This document shows, piece by piece, positions 9,519 to 21,458 of a DNA stretch of 64,000 bases (position 1 is its first letter; each line of letters begins with the position of its first letter). Made by a program: the position numbers and the translations under genes. Source of the stretch: Ustilaginoidea virens. Its lineage: Eukaryota; Ascomycota; Sordariomycetes; Hypocreales; Clavicipitaceae. The DNA is taken from positions 7,254,001 to 7,318,000 of the forward strand of contig NC_057316.1 in NCBI RefSeq assembly GCF_000687475.1, read 5' to 3'. A model generated the notes under the pieces. The model was not told the DNA's origin. It did not search any database and saw only the letters and a list, made by a program, of their open reading frames with translations.

Positions 9519-11466
9519 TCAGTGTTCGCAAAAGTTGAAATTGACTTGTTTGAGGGTCTCGGTTGCACCGCGTTGCATCTTGGTTCGTTCCGACATGAGT
9601 TCCTTCCGGACACGTTTCGCCTCGTCGTCGCCAATGACGAAATGCATGTTGTCCAGCACCATCTGCGTAATCTCCGGGGGAAGTCGGCTTCCCCGCTGGA
9701 GATTATCTTGGGCGAGCCACCAATGACGCTGCTGCGGAGGCACATTCGCCGTGGAGATGACGGGGATCGCGGGGTCAACCAGGAAAAGGGCCAGGATCTT
9801 GCGGTGGCCAGGCCGGGTCTCGTCGACGAGCGAGAATGGCTGCACCTGATGCTGAAGCACGTTGGGGAAGAAGATGGCCCGGCCCTGCTTCGTGAGCACC
9901 GAGCCCACGTCCTGCAAGGTGGAAGCCTCGTGTTCCTGGTCGACGGCAAATGTCCTCGCAATGGAACGCACGTCGCCTTGTTTGTAGTCGAGGTTGAAGC
10001 TGAGCTCCTCGGTGTCGGCAGATGTGCGAAAGGCAAGGCGTGACTCGGAGATGTTGTCGCTGTCGTAGTAGTACAGCGCCGTGGCGCATATGTGCTCGTT
10101 GAGCTGGCCTTCTATGTGCCACGAGCCGCCGTCGTATCTGGGATTTTGGGGCGTCAGGTGTATGCTTGCGAGCTTGACAATGACTTGAAGCCGCTGGGCC
10201 GAGTTGAAAAACCCGCTGGTCTTGACCATATCCGGGGTCACGCTAAACAAGCGTTGCTTCTGTTCGTCACTGCTTGCCTCGGCGGTCAAAACGGCATCCG
10301 GCAGCATGGCCGGGTGCGTCTCCATGAACCACTTGATGTCCCGCCGGCTGCGCTCTGATTCGTCGTAGCCATCGTCCTCCTCTTCATCCTCCTCACGCGG
10401 CGGCTCGTCCTCGTCGAGAGGTCTGTTGGACGGCAAACACTCATACGATTCAGCACAGGCTTCCTCGGTCGAGCACTCGGGACCAACCACGGCGGTAGAT
10501 AGCCGCTGGAACATCATGTCATCGGGCCAGCGATAGATCAGATCCCAGGCTGGCAGGGACTTGGTGATGAAGCGCTCGATGATGGGGTAAATGTTTCTGT
10601 GCTTGACCGGATGCAGGTTGTTGATGTAGCTGGTGATGCTTGCATCTCCCTCCTGGCCGATTGCGACGTTGGAGGGCAGCCACTGGTAATTGCACGAAAA
10701 GGCTTCCTCATTGCCCCAGCGTTGCAAATCGCCGGCATCGGGCCGTGGGATAATCTCACCGCTGCCCGCATGATCCAGGCAGTCTTGGGCATTGATCTCC
10801 TTGGCCGGCAATATCCGCGACCGTCCATACGTTAGCGGATAGAGAGAAGGATGCACCAGATCGAGCACCTTGCGGTCAGATCCCGGGTGCCAGTCCTTTT
10901 CGTCGTCAGGAACTTCTTCGAGCACCTTGACAGCTTGCGAGAGCTCCTGCAGCAGGCTGTCTGGCACGAGGGCGTCGGACTTGATCACAGCAGCGGAATA
11001 GTCAAGGACAGGAATCAGCGACGTTGCCTCATATAGATGAGCCTTTTTCAGCAGCTCTTCGATGCACTATCGCGCACACGTTAGTCATGGCTATGATGCA
11101 TATGTAGTTTGTTTGGGAGGAAGGGAAACGGCGTACCGCATCGGCCATTTTGGGTGTAAAATCAGCATAGGGATGATGGGCCGCCCAGTCTACAGCGAGA
11201 ATCTCGTCCTTCCACCGAGCGGCAATACTTGGATCGCGAACCTTGCGCCACCAATCTGGCTTGTTTGTGAGGTCCTCCATCACCTTGAGCATGCAAGATT
11301 CTCGTCTGGTAAGGGTAGCAGCAAGCCAGCCGTCGTCTCTATCGCCAACCAGGACTGGGAACCGTTCCCCTTTCGGCGGCATAAAGTCCACGGGGAGACC
11401 ATATCCTGGAAGCTTTGGCACGTTTGCATCCCGGGGCTGCTCGACCGACTGGTCCATATTGTCCAT
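9519..11466 (-). CDS. DUF4246 family protein (625 aa)
   Basis: Two exons on the minus strand: 11466-11137 (110 codons) and 11066-9519, with a GTACGC donor and an ATAG acceptor (70-bp intron, phase 0). The start at 11466 gives MDNMDQSVEQPRD followed by the conserved LPGYGLPVDF opening and the block WLAATLTRRESCMLKVMEDL. The C-terminal part holds GGSWHIEGQLNEH (H427, E429), FFPNVLQHQVQPF (H516) and RPGHRKILALFLVDP (R528). This is the pattern of a non-haem iron, 2-oxoglutarate-type double-stranded beta helix, and DUF4246 proteins are thought to be such. The substrate is unknown. An acidic low-complexity stretch (about residues 327-345) separates the halves. The open frame extends upstream of 11466 without an ATG. 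The gene sits between two related direct repeats. Confidence 0.85.
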
Positions 11467-11924
11467 GGAGTGGAACTCTCGTGAAACAATCTCGTGGGCA
11501 ACAGCCTGGGGTATGATGTGTTGGCCTTCGCTTCGGAAGGGAACGGCTGAATTAGGTATGGAGGAAGTCGTTGTTTGAAGCCGCAATTGCAGATTCCGAG
11601 ACGGAGGAAAATTCGTAAATGGAAAGATGGCGGCGGCTTGAATTTTGTTTGCATGAAATTGTTCCAGGTCCACGTGTTTGGCGCGGCGGGGCAGATTTCT
11701 TCAGCCGCACGGCCGAGTCCTACACCAGCCAGCGTGTTGAGGATGCGAGTGTGTCGTCATGGGCCGTGATGCGCTAGGATAGGACTAGCCAGTGCGGATT
11801 GGCCCCTACATTTTCCTATAAGAGTTAGCTCCTAGTGGCTGATGTCGTTTTGTGCCACTTCTGGTAATCAAGAATTAAGTACCTAACGCCACGTAAGACG
11901 TATGCGTAATTCTTTCCTAGATAG

Positions 11925-12090
11925 GCCTCAGCTTAGCTCTCCTTTATTTTATGTGCACTGTTATATATATAGGCTATAGAGCACCTTAAATAGGGGCACA
12001 ACTCGCCCTTTCTTAGATAGCAATCAAGGACTATTATGCACCTTCGCAGGTGAGCCCCGCACACCGCGATATCAAGCGCTAGGGGTGGAA
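11925..12090 (+). repeat. Dispersed repeat, copy B
   Basis: Related in the same orientation to 8345-8530, about 3.58 kb away. The best conserved core is the GGGGC(A/G)CAACTCGCCC region. Just downstream, a GCACTTT-GCG(G/C)CGCC-TTTCAGTGC segment occurs twice (near 12184 and 12341), so the patch is a mosaic of small repeats. Confidence 0.65.
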
Positions 12091-13439
12091 AACACCAGCT
12101 AGCAGTACTACTTATATGTTCCTGCGAGGTACTTTTGCATGCCAGCCGCTCTACCGCGGTATATGAGGCTGAATATGTAGTGCCGCACTTTGTGCGGCGT
12201 CGCTTTTCAGTGCAGCTGCGGAACCTGTTTATTTCCTAGTGACTGTGCATATTGCGTGGCCAAAACTATAAATAGTTCCTAACAGAGAAGTATACTAGCT
12301 TCCTGTTAGATGCTAGAAGCTAGGGGGTTGTAATCGCGGCACTTTATGGGCGCCGCATTTCAGTGCGATATTGACGCCTTCCTGCACGCTCCCCTAGCAT
12401 AGATGTATCCGGCTGCGATGTCCCTTGCTGCCATGCTTCCAATGTGCGGAACTGTACGATGTCTCAGATCCAATGGTCACGAGGGCCGCGGCTATGACAG
12501 GACAGAGGCTAATGAGACTACAGCAGGGTTCACTCAGATAGACACATCCTCTGGTTCCCGAGGCTTAGGTACCCAACTACCTAGGTATGCGGAAGGAAAA
12601 ACGACCTTGTCCCGCTCGTCATTCCTTTGCATTATCGACTCGAAATTGTTTGTTTTTAAATGACCCGCCCCGAACGCGATTGGTGGCCCACAACCATCAG
12701 TTCTGGGTTAGGGGTTAGGGTAGGATTCTGGGGGTTGGGGGACTCGGGGCTTTTACTGCTGGACGGACATGCCCGGAGACTCCTGCTTTTCTCCGGCCCT
12801 GTGTGGCAGTGGCTTGTGCAGCACAATGCTGAGGTGTTGCGCCGCACCAACCAAAAAAAAACAGCGGGGCACGATTGCCACGGAGTTAAAGTCCGTGATT
12901 CTGCGTTACGTCCGATCATTCACAATACCAGCTTCCACAAGAGTCCGCGCACATGGCACATGTTGCTTTACCTGTTGGAGCGTTTGCTCACAATAAAAGA
13001 CAGGTTATCGAGCACGGACGCACTTTGTGCGCAAGCACGATCCCGCGCTTACGGACAGCGGATAGCAATCCTATCCATTCTAATGCGGCCATACGGAGCA
13101 GAGCAAAAGGACTTCCGGGCGCAACGGCCATGATGCTTCGTATCTCTGGCCAACGTTGTTCAGCGGGGCCATTCCGACGGCAGCAGTGATGAATTATCTT
13201 GCCCAGGAAGACCAGCTGGTCCAGGGGCGGCGGCTGTTGGCCTTTATGCCTTGTCCCTGCCGGCGCGGTGTTTACAGCGTAAGGCCGGACATCACCGGCA
13301 CCAATCGGAGGCCAAGGGGCACCGGGGGCTTTTTGATTTCGCAGTTCCCTTACGTGCCTTTCCCGATTTAAAAAGAAGTCGGCCACGCTTCCCACGGCCC
13401 TGGGGCAGACCTGCGGCGCATACCATACTCACTGGAGCC
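12091..13439. other. Intergenic, no gene recognised
   Basis: AT-richer at the left, GC-rich at the right. A short telomere-like stretch GGGTTAGGGGTTAGGGTAGG lies at about 12705-12724. Open frames overlap on both strands without family resemblance. Confidence 0.5.
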
Positions 13440-13447
13440 TTTATAAC
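13440..13447 (+). promoter_or_regulatory. Possible TATA element of the MFS gene
   Basis: TTTATAAC about 55 bp before the ATG at 13501. Confidence 0.3.
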
Positions 13448-13500
13448 AAGACGGACCGGAAATCGCACGCGACAAGATCCTGGCACCAACGGCCTGCAGC

Positions 13501-15093
13501 ATGGCCACGGCAACCGCACAACAGGGGCGCATCGGCGGGGAGGAGCCCGTTCTGCCCACCCGGCTCTCATATTGGCGGCTGGTTGTCGATCAAGCAGGCG
13601 TGACGCAGCACGTCCGAGACCATGCGTATCCCGGCGCAGGGACCGAAGCCGACCCGTATATAGTGTATTGGCTGCCAGACGACCCGCGAAATCCCATGCG
13701 CTTCGGCGTCTTCCGCAAATGGTTGATTACAGTCGTGGTCGCCGTGGCCACGCTGGCCGTCACGCTGGTCTCGTCGGCGTATACGGGGGGGATGAGGCAG
13801 ATCATCGTCCAGTTCGACGCCAGCCAGGAGGTCGCCACGCTGGGCGTGTCCCTGTTCGTCCTGGGCTTCGCCATCGGCCCGCTGCTGTGGGCTCCGCTGA
13901 GCGAGCTGTTCGGCCGCCAGGTGCTCTTCTTGGCGACGTACACCTGCCTGACGGCCTTCAACGCCGGCTGCATCGGCGCGCAGAGCATCTGGGCCCTGAA
14001 CGTCTTGCGCTTCTTCGCCGGTGCGTTTGGGTCGTCGCCGCTGACCAACGCCGGCGGCACCATTGCCGACATGTTTGAGGCGGACCAGAGGGGGGTGGCC
14101 ACTGCCCTGTTTGCCTCGGCGCCGTTCCTGGGACCCGCCCTCGGACCGATAGCCGGTGGTTTCCTGGGCATGACGGCCGGGTGGCGCTGGGTCATGGCAC
14201 TGCTGGCCATCTTCTGCGGCTTCATCTTGATCTTGGGCGCCCTCCTCGTCCCGGAAACATATGCCCCCGTGCTCCTGCGCAAGAGGGCCGCCAGGCTGTC
14301 CCAGCTCACGGGCAAGCACTACGTGAGCAAGATTGACCACGACAGGGGCCGCGTCACTCTTGCCGAGTCGTTCAAGACGGCCCTGTCCCGCCCCTGGGTC
14401 CTGCTGTTCCGGGAGCCGATTGTGCTGCTCCTCTCCGTCTACATGGCCATAATCTACGGAACCCTGTACATGCTGTTCGCGGCGTTCCCCATTGTCTATC
14501 AGCAGCACAGGGGGTGGAACGAGGGCGTGGGCGGGCTCGCGTTCCTCGGCATCACGGGGGGCATGATGGGCGCCATTGCCTACACGATCCCCTCCAACAA
14601 CAGATACATTGCAACGCAGAAACGGCACGGGGGCAACGCGCCGCCCGAAGCTCGGCTGCGGCCCGCGCTGCTCGGGTCCGTGACGCTGCCCATCGGCCTC
14701 TTCTGGTTCGCGTGGACCAACTCGGCGTCGGTGGACTGGATCGTGAGCATCCTCGCCGGGGTGCCGTTCGGGTTCGGCATGGTCCTGGTCTTCCTGAGCA
14801 TCATGAACTACCTCATCGACGCATACACCGTCTTCGCGGCGTCGGTGCTGGCCGCCAACTCGGTCCTTCGATCCCTCTTCGGCGCGGCCTTTCCCCTCTT
14901 CACCACCTACATGTATGGCAACCTGGGCATCCACTGGGCGTCGTCGATCCCCGCGTTCCTCGCCCTGGCCTGCGTTCCGTTTCCCTTTCTCTTCTACAAG
15001 TACGGCGCTGCCATTCGCTCGCGGTGCAAGTTCGCCGCCGAATCAGTCGCCTTTATGGAAAGGCTGCGGCAGCATCAGATGGCTACGGAAAAC

Positions 15094-15124
<31 letters not shown>

Positions 15125-15357
15125 GCGATGAAAAGACGTCGGTTGACAACAATCACGTCGGCACGCTGTCCTCGAGCGACGACGACAGCAGAGTCGGAGA
15201 CGACGATGCGACGGCCTTTGCGCCAGTGCAGGCGACGCGGCCGCGCGTAAACAGCCATGCGAGTGCCGTTGGCTCGGCATTGTATGAAGGAAACCCTTAT
15301 GATATTGACAGAGTCAATACCCACAATTCGTTTGGCGACGGGCATGATGCAAAATAA
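13501..15357 (+). CDS. MFS transporter, DHA1 drug/polyamine H+ antiporter type (618 aa)
   Basis: Single exon. A hydrophilic N-terminus with DPYIVYWLPDDPRNPMRF is followed by about 12 hydrophobic segments between residues 75 and 510. This W-x-x-x-DPxNP-type entry to TM1 is the usual mark of fungal DHA1 proteins. The TM5 antiporter motif C is clear (FLGPALGPIAGGFLG), and LSELFGRQ after TM2 represents motif A. The protein should sit in the plasma membrane and export small toxic compounds or polyamines; the substrate is unknown. The cytosolic C-terminus holds nine consecutive glycines (GGC repeat at 15093-15120) and Ser/Asp-rich low complexity. Neighbouring oxidoreductases make export of their product possible, but that is inference. 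Confidence 0.92.
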
Positions 15358-15739
15358 GCTGGTCACTTCCTCCGTGGATTTCAATTCCTCCATAGATTAT
15401 CAACTTTCTTTTTCAAGGACTAGACCTGGGAGATTGGTTGTGACTGTGTGAATGACCAAGACGGCTCAAGCTTCCCTGAAGCAACTTTCTGGTATGCATG
15501 TCAACAGTGTGCAAGCCTGGATCAGCAGAGTCTGGTCGGCAAGTCCACCAGGGGCCCCAAGAATCACGAGGACAGCCGGCTTGTTTTGTGGGCATGAAGC
15601 CTGGTGGGAAGGAGCAAAATACCCACCAGCACCAGTGATGAGTGATAGATAGTGACGCCTTGCAAACCGGCGCGTTCCTGTCCAAAGTCCCAAAGTCCCA
15701 GCCGCTTCCACCTTCCTTCCACCAGACGGACGGGCCTGC

Positions 15740-15800
15740 CTGAACCCCGACTCCGACTTCGACTCCGACTCCGACTCCGACTCCGACCCCGACTCCGAGT

Positions 15801-15835
<35 letters not shown>

Positions 15836-15836
15836 C
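15740..15836 (+). repeat. (GACTCC)n then (GGCT)n microsatellite
   Basis: Hexanucleotide GACTCC-type repeats (about 15745-15800) run into a tetranucleotide TGGC array (about 15802-15835). They lie between the MFS and monooxygenase genes. A GCATCC array follows at about 16487-16531. Confidence 0.9.
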
Positions 15837-16486
15837 AAATCGGGCCGACGGCCTGGCCCAACTGGCACTTGCATCACTAGCCTGGCGGGCCCTTTCTTGC
15901 TCCATCTCCATCTTCTGCATCCCACCGACGAGCTCTTCTCCACAATTGGTGCCGCGAGCCCGCCAATTCAGTTCAAGGCGCGACCTTCCAAGCCTCCAAG
16001 TCGAGACGGGAAACCCGTCCACGCGACTCCTCGACTTTAACCTCGTCGACGACGGATGCACGTTTGAGTGGAGAAGAGCACCGACTCGGGCGACTCCCGA
16101 CTCGTTCAATATACCAGACCAGCACGAGCGCCGGGCCATCGGGCAAAGCTACCGGGACACCATCCCTGCCGCCATAAAGAAAATGAGAACGATGATGGAA
16201 GAAAAAGAAAAGACTAGAAAAAGTGGCTATGGCGGATATCCCTGCTTCGGCTCGGCGGCTGCCTCGGCGGCTGGAGGCAGAAAAACGCGCAAGACGCGAG
16301 CTTGAGTTGCATCCATCAAGGCTGCCAAGGCTGCCCGTCCAAATGACGTGCGAGGGCGCGGGATATGCATCACGGATGCGGGGACGGACAATGATCAGAG
16401 TATTCCCGGTTGCTGCTACCGAGTGCAGTGCCGAGCAGCGCCATCTCGATCCGACGCTAAAAACCTCACGCGAGCATCGAGCATCG

Positions 16487-16531
16487 AGCATCCGCATCCG
16501 CATCCGCATCCGCATCCGCATCCGCATCAAC
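16487..16531 (+). repeat. (CATCCG)n microsatellite
   Basis: About six to seven CATCCG units lie 80-120 bp upstream of the monooxygenase ATG, within its likely promoter or 5' leader. Length variation here could affect expression, but this is speculation. Confidence 0.85.
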
Positions 16532-16607
16532 GTCAGCATCAGCACAAAAGGCAGACGAACAGCATCGCCAGCGAAAAATCCAAACCCCTTTCCCCTTCTC
16601 CCCAGCC

Positions 16608-18204
16608 ATGCCCAAGCCCGATCTGTCGTACGCCATCATCGGCGGCGGCATATCCGGCATCGCCCTCGCCATCGCCCTCCACCGCAGCGGCGTCGACGTG
16701 CGCATCTTCGAGCAGGCAAGCCAGTTCAAGGCATCGGGCGCCGGCGTGTCCTTTACCCCAAACGCCCTGCAGGCCATGCAGGTGTGCCATCCCGCCATCT
16801 ACGAAGCGTTCCAAAGAGTGTGCACCCGCAACATCTGGCCCTCGAAGCAGAAGGTCTGGTTCGACTACTACGACCACCACCACGCCAGCCACCACGGCAA
16901 GCCCGCCTTTTCCATCACCAACCAGTTCGGCCAAAACAGCGTCCACCGCGCCCGCTTCATCGACGAGCTGGTCAAGCTGCTCCCCGCCGACATGGTGTCG
17001 TTTGACAAGAGGCTGGACCGGTACGAGGAGCAGGACGGCGGCCGGTACCGGCTGCACTTTGCCGACGGCTCGACGCACGTGGCCGACGGGATCCTGGCTT
17101 GCGACGGCATCAAGTCCCGCGTGAGGCAGCTCATGTTCCGGGCCGGGCACCCTTGCGCGACGCCTTCCTACACGTACAAGTACGCATACCGCGCGCTGGT
17201 GCCCATGGAGGACGCCGTCTGGGCCATGGGCGAAGAAAAGGCGCAGAACGCAGCCATGCATGTATGGGCGCCGACAGGCAAATCCCGTCGAGCAGCTGGT
17301 GAGACCCAAGACGTCTGGTGGCTAACGAAAAACATGGGGGCTGTTGCATGTAGCTGGGCGCGGGCGGCCACGTCCTCACGTTCCCCGTCAACCACGGCAA
17401 AACCGTCAACGTGGTGGCCTTTCGCGCCACGCAGCGGGACTGGCCCAACAGCGCCCGGCTGACCGCCGAGTCGACGCGCGAGGCCGCGCTGCGGGATTTC
17501 GCGCACCTGGGCCCGGAGATCACGGCCCTGCTGAGGCTGACGAACCCAAAGCTAGATGTCGTACGTGCACCGCCGCCGCCGCCGCCGCCTCCTTCTCCTC
17601 CTCCTGCTCCTGCTCCTCCTGCTCCTCCTTCTCCTGCTGCCCCTCCTCCTGCTCCTCCTCCTGCTCTTCCTCCTCCTCCTCCTCCTCCACCACAGCTTTG
17701 CTACAGACGTGACGGGGGATTGACGTGAAGCAGTGGGCCATCTTCGACCTGGGTGACAACCCTCCGCCAACCCTGTCGCGCGGCGGCGTGTGTCTCGTCG
17801 GCGACGCCGCCCACGCAACCTCGCCGCACCACGGCGCCGGCGCCGGCTTCTGCATTGAAGACGCGGCCGTGCTGGCTCACCTCCTCTCCGACAAGAGGGT
17901 CGCCGACCACGTCGCCCTGCGCGTCGCCCTCCAAGCCTACAGCGAGGCTCGTCGAGAGCGCGCGTCGTGGCTCGTCCAGAGCAGCAGGCACATGGGCAAC
18001 ATGTACGAGTGGCTGGCGCCCGGCATACAGGGCCTGGCCGAGGTTGAGGAGGAGATCAAGTGCCGCAACGGGGTCATTGCCGACGTGGACGTCGCGGGCA
18101 TGTGCGGCGCGGCCAGGGAGCTGTTTGCCAGGGGCTACGACATGCTGCAGCAGAACTGGAGGAACGACAAGCGAGCAGGCGGGGGAATAGGGTGCGCCCT
18201 TTGA
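16608..18204 (+). CDS. FAD-dependent monooxygenase, salicylate hydroxylase-like (443 aa)
   Basis: Three exons: 16608-17261, 17354-17560 and 17734-18204, all phase 0. The joins restore family motifs. IIGGGISGIALA (GxGxxG, residues 10-21) binds FAD. LACDGIKSRVR is the DG motif for NAD(P)H and FAD. LVGDAAHATSPHHGAGAG (residues 308-325) is the GD motif contacting the flavin ribityl. Length matches group A aromatic hydroxylases, which insert one oxygen into an aromatic or enol substrate using NAD(P)H. The substrate is not predictable. Intron 2 (17561-17733) is unusual: it is filled by a (CCG)n then (TCC)n microsatellite. Its acceptor may be at 17730 or 17733, which changes one residue. The C-terminus is cytosolic and there is no signal peptide. 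Confidence 0.88.
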
Positions 18205-19199
18205 GCATTGATGCCGACGTCTTGTCCAATGAGCTGGGCCACGTGGCGCAGGCCGGGGAGGGGAGTGGTGGGGTCGAGGGTCGGGGGTCCGCGACGTCTC
18301 GGCCAAGAGCCAAGAAGCGATGTGCCGCTCAAGGTTTGGGCAGCGTTGTTCGACGGCGGGCCTTGGCCTTGGCTTGGCAGCTGGTGTTCAAGTGCGCCGT
18401 GGATGCCGTGGGTGTCATTCATTTCAGGCTGTGTGGACCCTGGTTGCATCGGCCTGGCTCGGTGCCGACAGAGTTTGAAGGCCCTGATGCTGGATCCGAA
18501 TCATCCGGTGAACTGAGGCTGTCGGGATTCGGGGCGCGACGCCGAGGGCCGTTCTTTGGTCGGCCGCAGGCGTTGACGCGTGCCGTTGGTTGCAACCGGA
18601 TCGCTTTGCGCCGACCTCAGCAAAACACCGCAATCTCATGGCCCTGATTTTTTCATCAGTAAACTATAGTATCGATTTCCTGACACGTCGCCTGGGCGCC
18701 TTCTTGAGACCCGTCCGCACTTGTCGCAATGCCTCTCCTCGTATTTTGCTAATGCCCGGAGCCTGGGATTCGCGTCCTCGCATGGCCATGTACGGTAAAC
18801 TGGGAAATCTAATGTGCCCCCAAGGCCGGCGTGTCTTTTGCCCGTCACTGTTGCCATGCCACGTTTTCCGGATGCTGCATCCTTTTGTGCACACGGAGCC
18901 ATCGCAGGCGTGATGTAGGGGGAAAAGAAACACGACGGGAGCATAAATAGCGCGGCTGCAGATAAGCATTTCCATTTTCATCGCTACTACGGCGGATGCT
19001 CGCGCCCGTGAAGCTTGCTTGTTTTCGCCGGGGGGGCCTTCGATTTTGCGATTGCTGGCCGAGACTAATTAAGCCGGCGCGCTGCAAGCTCGCTTTGCAA
19101 GCCGTCCGAGATTTCTCGTTGTTTCTACCCGGCGTCAGCAGACAGTCCCAGCATGTCCAGCCGAGGGGTTGCGGGGGGGGCCAGGTAGGAAAGAAGAAA
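18205..19199. other. Intergenic, no gene recognised
   Basis: No conserved frame seen. The left part is GC-rich; the right part contains only the read-through continuation of the decayed gene to its right on the minus strand. Confidence 0.5.
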
Positions 19200-21458
19200 G
19201 CAAAAAAAGCAGTCACATCAGCACCCAGCTTGTTGATGGCCTTGTGCGCCTCGTCTGTAAATTTGTTCAGTGCCTCGCGCTTGGGGGCAATCTCATCCGC
19301 CGTCTTGGTCACCTTGCTCAGTTCGGTGAGCAGGTCCAGCCCGGGGTTGATGTACTGCGCGTGAACCTCGGGTGTACATCTGGCAAATCATCTGCAAAAG
19401 ATCAAAGTACGCCTTTACCTGCAGCGTGGACATGTAAATGGTCTCAATGTCGAGGTTGTTGAGCGTCAGCTTGCCCCTGCTGGCGGCCTCGTCGCCAATG
19501 GCCGCGGCATCGACCTTAAAGTTCTTGACCTTGGTGTCAATGACCACCTTGACCATGGTGGACAGGGCGCTGAAGAACGTCGTCAGCTTGCTAATCTGCA
19601 CCTTAAGCTCGACCAGGATGGCGATGCACTCGATAAGAATCTCCTTGACGCGCTCCAGGGCCGCCCCGGCAATCTCCAGCCCCTTGAGCTTGGTCTGGAT
19701 GCCCGTCAGCCGATTCTGCACCTCGGCCGCCGCCTCGACCGCCTTGGTGTAGTTGGCCTGCGCCGTTCTCCAGCGCCTTTTGGTTGAGGGCCAGCTTCTC
19801 GGTGGCGGTGCTCAGGGCCGCCGTGACGGCGTTGTTTTCCGTCTTTGGAATGTCCATCTTGATGTTTTGCAGCTTGGGCGTGTTTGCCGATGCGCCTGGG
19901 AAGGACTTGGCCGCCGTCTCCAGCTTGGTCACGACCAGCTTGGCCTTTGTGACCTCGTCCTGCCACTTTTTGATGATGGCGGGGTCCGTCTTGTTGGAGC
20001 TGAGGGACTGCTGCTTGGAGATTTCCTTCTTGATCTCCTCGACCACGGCGATGCTAGCGTCGAATGCGGCCCCCAGCTCGGTGCTGGGCTCTCCCTTGCC
20101 GAGCTTGGCTGAGCTTTGCTGCATCCGCAGGTTTCTCAGTAGCCAGGTGAGGCCTTCGGTCGTGGTTTCCGAGCCGGTGGCGACGTCCGTCTTCTTGGCC
20201 TGGTCCCTGAACTTGCTCCAGTCGGGGCCCTGGTTGGGACCAGACGTGAGATACGCTTGGAGAGACGTCATGAAGGGCGACAGGAGCGGCGCAGCAACGT
20301 ATGCGGGATCCGTATCCGGCGTCTGGTCCGGGAACTGCAAGGTCGGCGTCTGGTCCGGGATGGCCGGGTCGAGAAGCGCTTTCGCCATGACAGGCGCGCC
20401 GGGCGCATTCAGGGCTCCGTTCTTGCCGGCCTGCGCAAGGGCTCCCGCCGCAGATTTCATGGCGGCCATGGGGTTGGACGCATTCATCATTGCCGGCAAG
20501 GCTTGTGCCATGATGGACTGGCCGGCCGTCGTGATGGCTGTGAGAGCACCCATGGCGCAAGATTCCCAGGCTGTTTTTTTTTTTCTCCCTGAAGTCGGTT
20601 TCCCAAGCTAGCATCTGCAGAATCAGTGGGTTCTGAAGCACACCTGAAGGTATAGCGTCGTTGGCTGCCTGGAAGGCCTTCTCTTGCTTCTCAAGGGACT
20701 TCTTCATCTCCCCGACCGCCTTGTCGGCCTTGTCCAGCTCCTTGTCCGTGTAGCTTGCTTCAAATCTCGGCCTGGAGCTTGGCCGAGACGTTGGCCTGAG
20801 CCTTCTGCTCGGTGGTACCGTGCTGCTGGACAGATGCTTGGTGGAACTCGGAGACGGATAGCAGCCACCCGTCAAAGGCCTTTTCGGTGTCCTGGGCGTA
20901 CTTTAAGCAGTTGTCCGACATTCTCCTCAACTTGCCCAGCTCGTTCACCAAGTTTCTCTTGGTTTCCGGGAGACCCTGGATGGCTTGAATGGACCGGGTC
21001 ACTGTCTCGATGAGCTCCTGGGAGGTTCCAGCAATCGCCGACATGTTCACGCCCGCAACACGAAAGCCTTGTCGCCCTCGGTAGCAACGCAGACGAGGCA
21101 AGCTCGGAGAGTGGGATTGGCCGCCACCCTGGGATCCGTTAGCAACCGGCGCCGAGTCCCATGGCAGGATTATGCCTGGGTCTTGGCGCTCGACTCACCG
21201 GAGGTATTTGAAGCCGCCCGCGGGTGCAGCGTCAGCCAGGCTGATGGCCGTGGCTTCTGGCGACGCAGCAGCGACGTGGCATGCGCCGACTAGCGTGATG
21301 GCTGTAGAAGCCGCGGATAGCAGCTCGTTCCAGTTGTACTGGAAGAGTAGAGACTCCTTGACCTCCTGCGTGAACTGGGCTCCAGCCTTGCCGGCGTGCG
21401 TCTTCCGCAGCACCGCCTGCTGGGCCGCTTCGACCTTGGAGAGAGCGTCAGCTGACAT
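19200..21458 (-). pseudogene. Helix-rich gene broken by five single-base frame changes
   Basis: On the minus strand an ATG at 21458 opens MSADALSKVEAAQQAVL..., with a likely intron at 21198-21129. From there a continuous-looking, strongly helical protein can be followed to about 19200 only by switching frame at five places. These are near 21055, 20765 (AAA/TTT), 20574-20584 (an 11-base A run on the coding strand), 19765 and 19370 (CCC). Each switch is one base, and several fall in homopolymers. Segments read as long amphipathic helices (EIKKEISKQQSLSSNKTD; TEKLALNQKALEN) plus a hydrophobic helix (LTTFFSALSTMVKVVI). The overall shape resembles a Pezizomycotina family of long helical proteins that I cannot name. 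A similarity to alpha-helical pore-forming proteins is only an impression from composition. Other genes in the window are not disrupted in this way, so decay is more likely than bad sequence. Confidence 0.6.

Noticed and set aside
13567..14934. Minus-strand open frame opposite the MFS transporter
   Set aside because: Low-complexity, antisense to a well-supported membrane protein; no family pattern.
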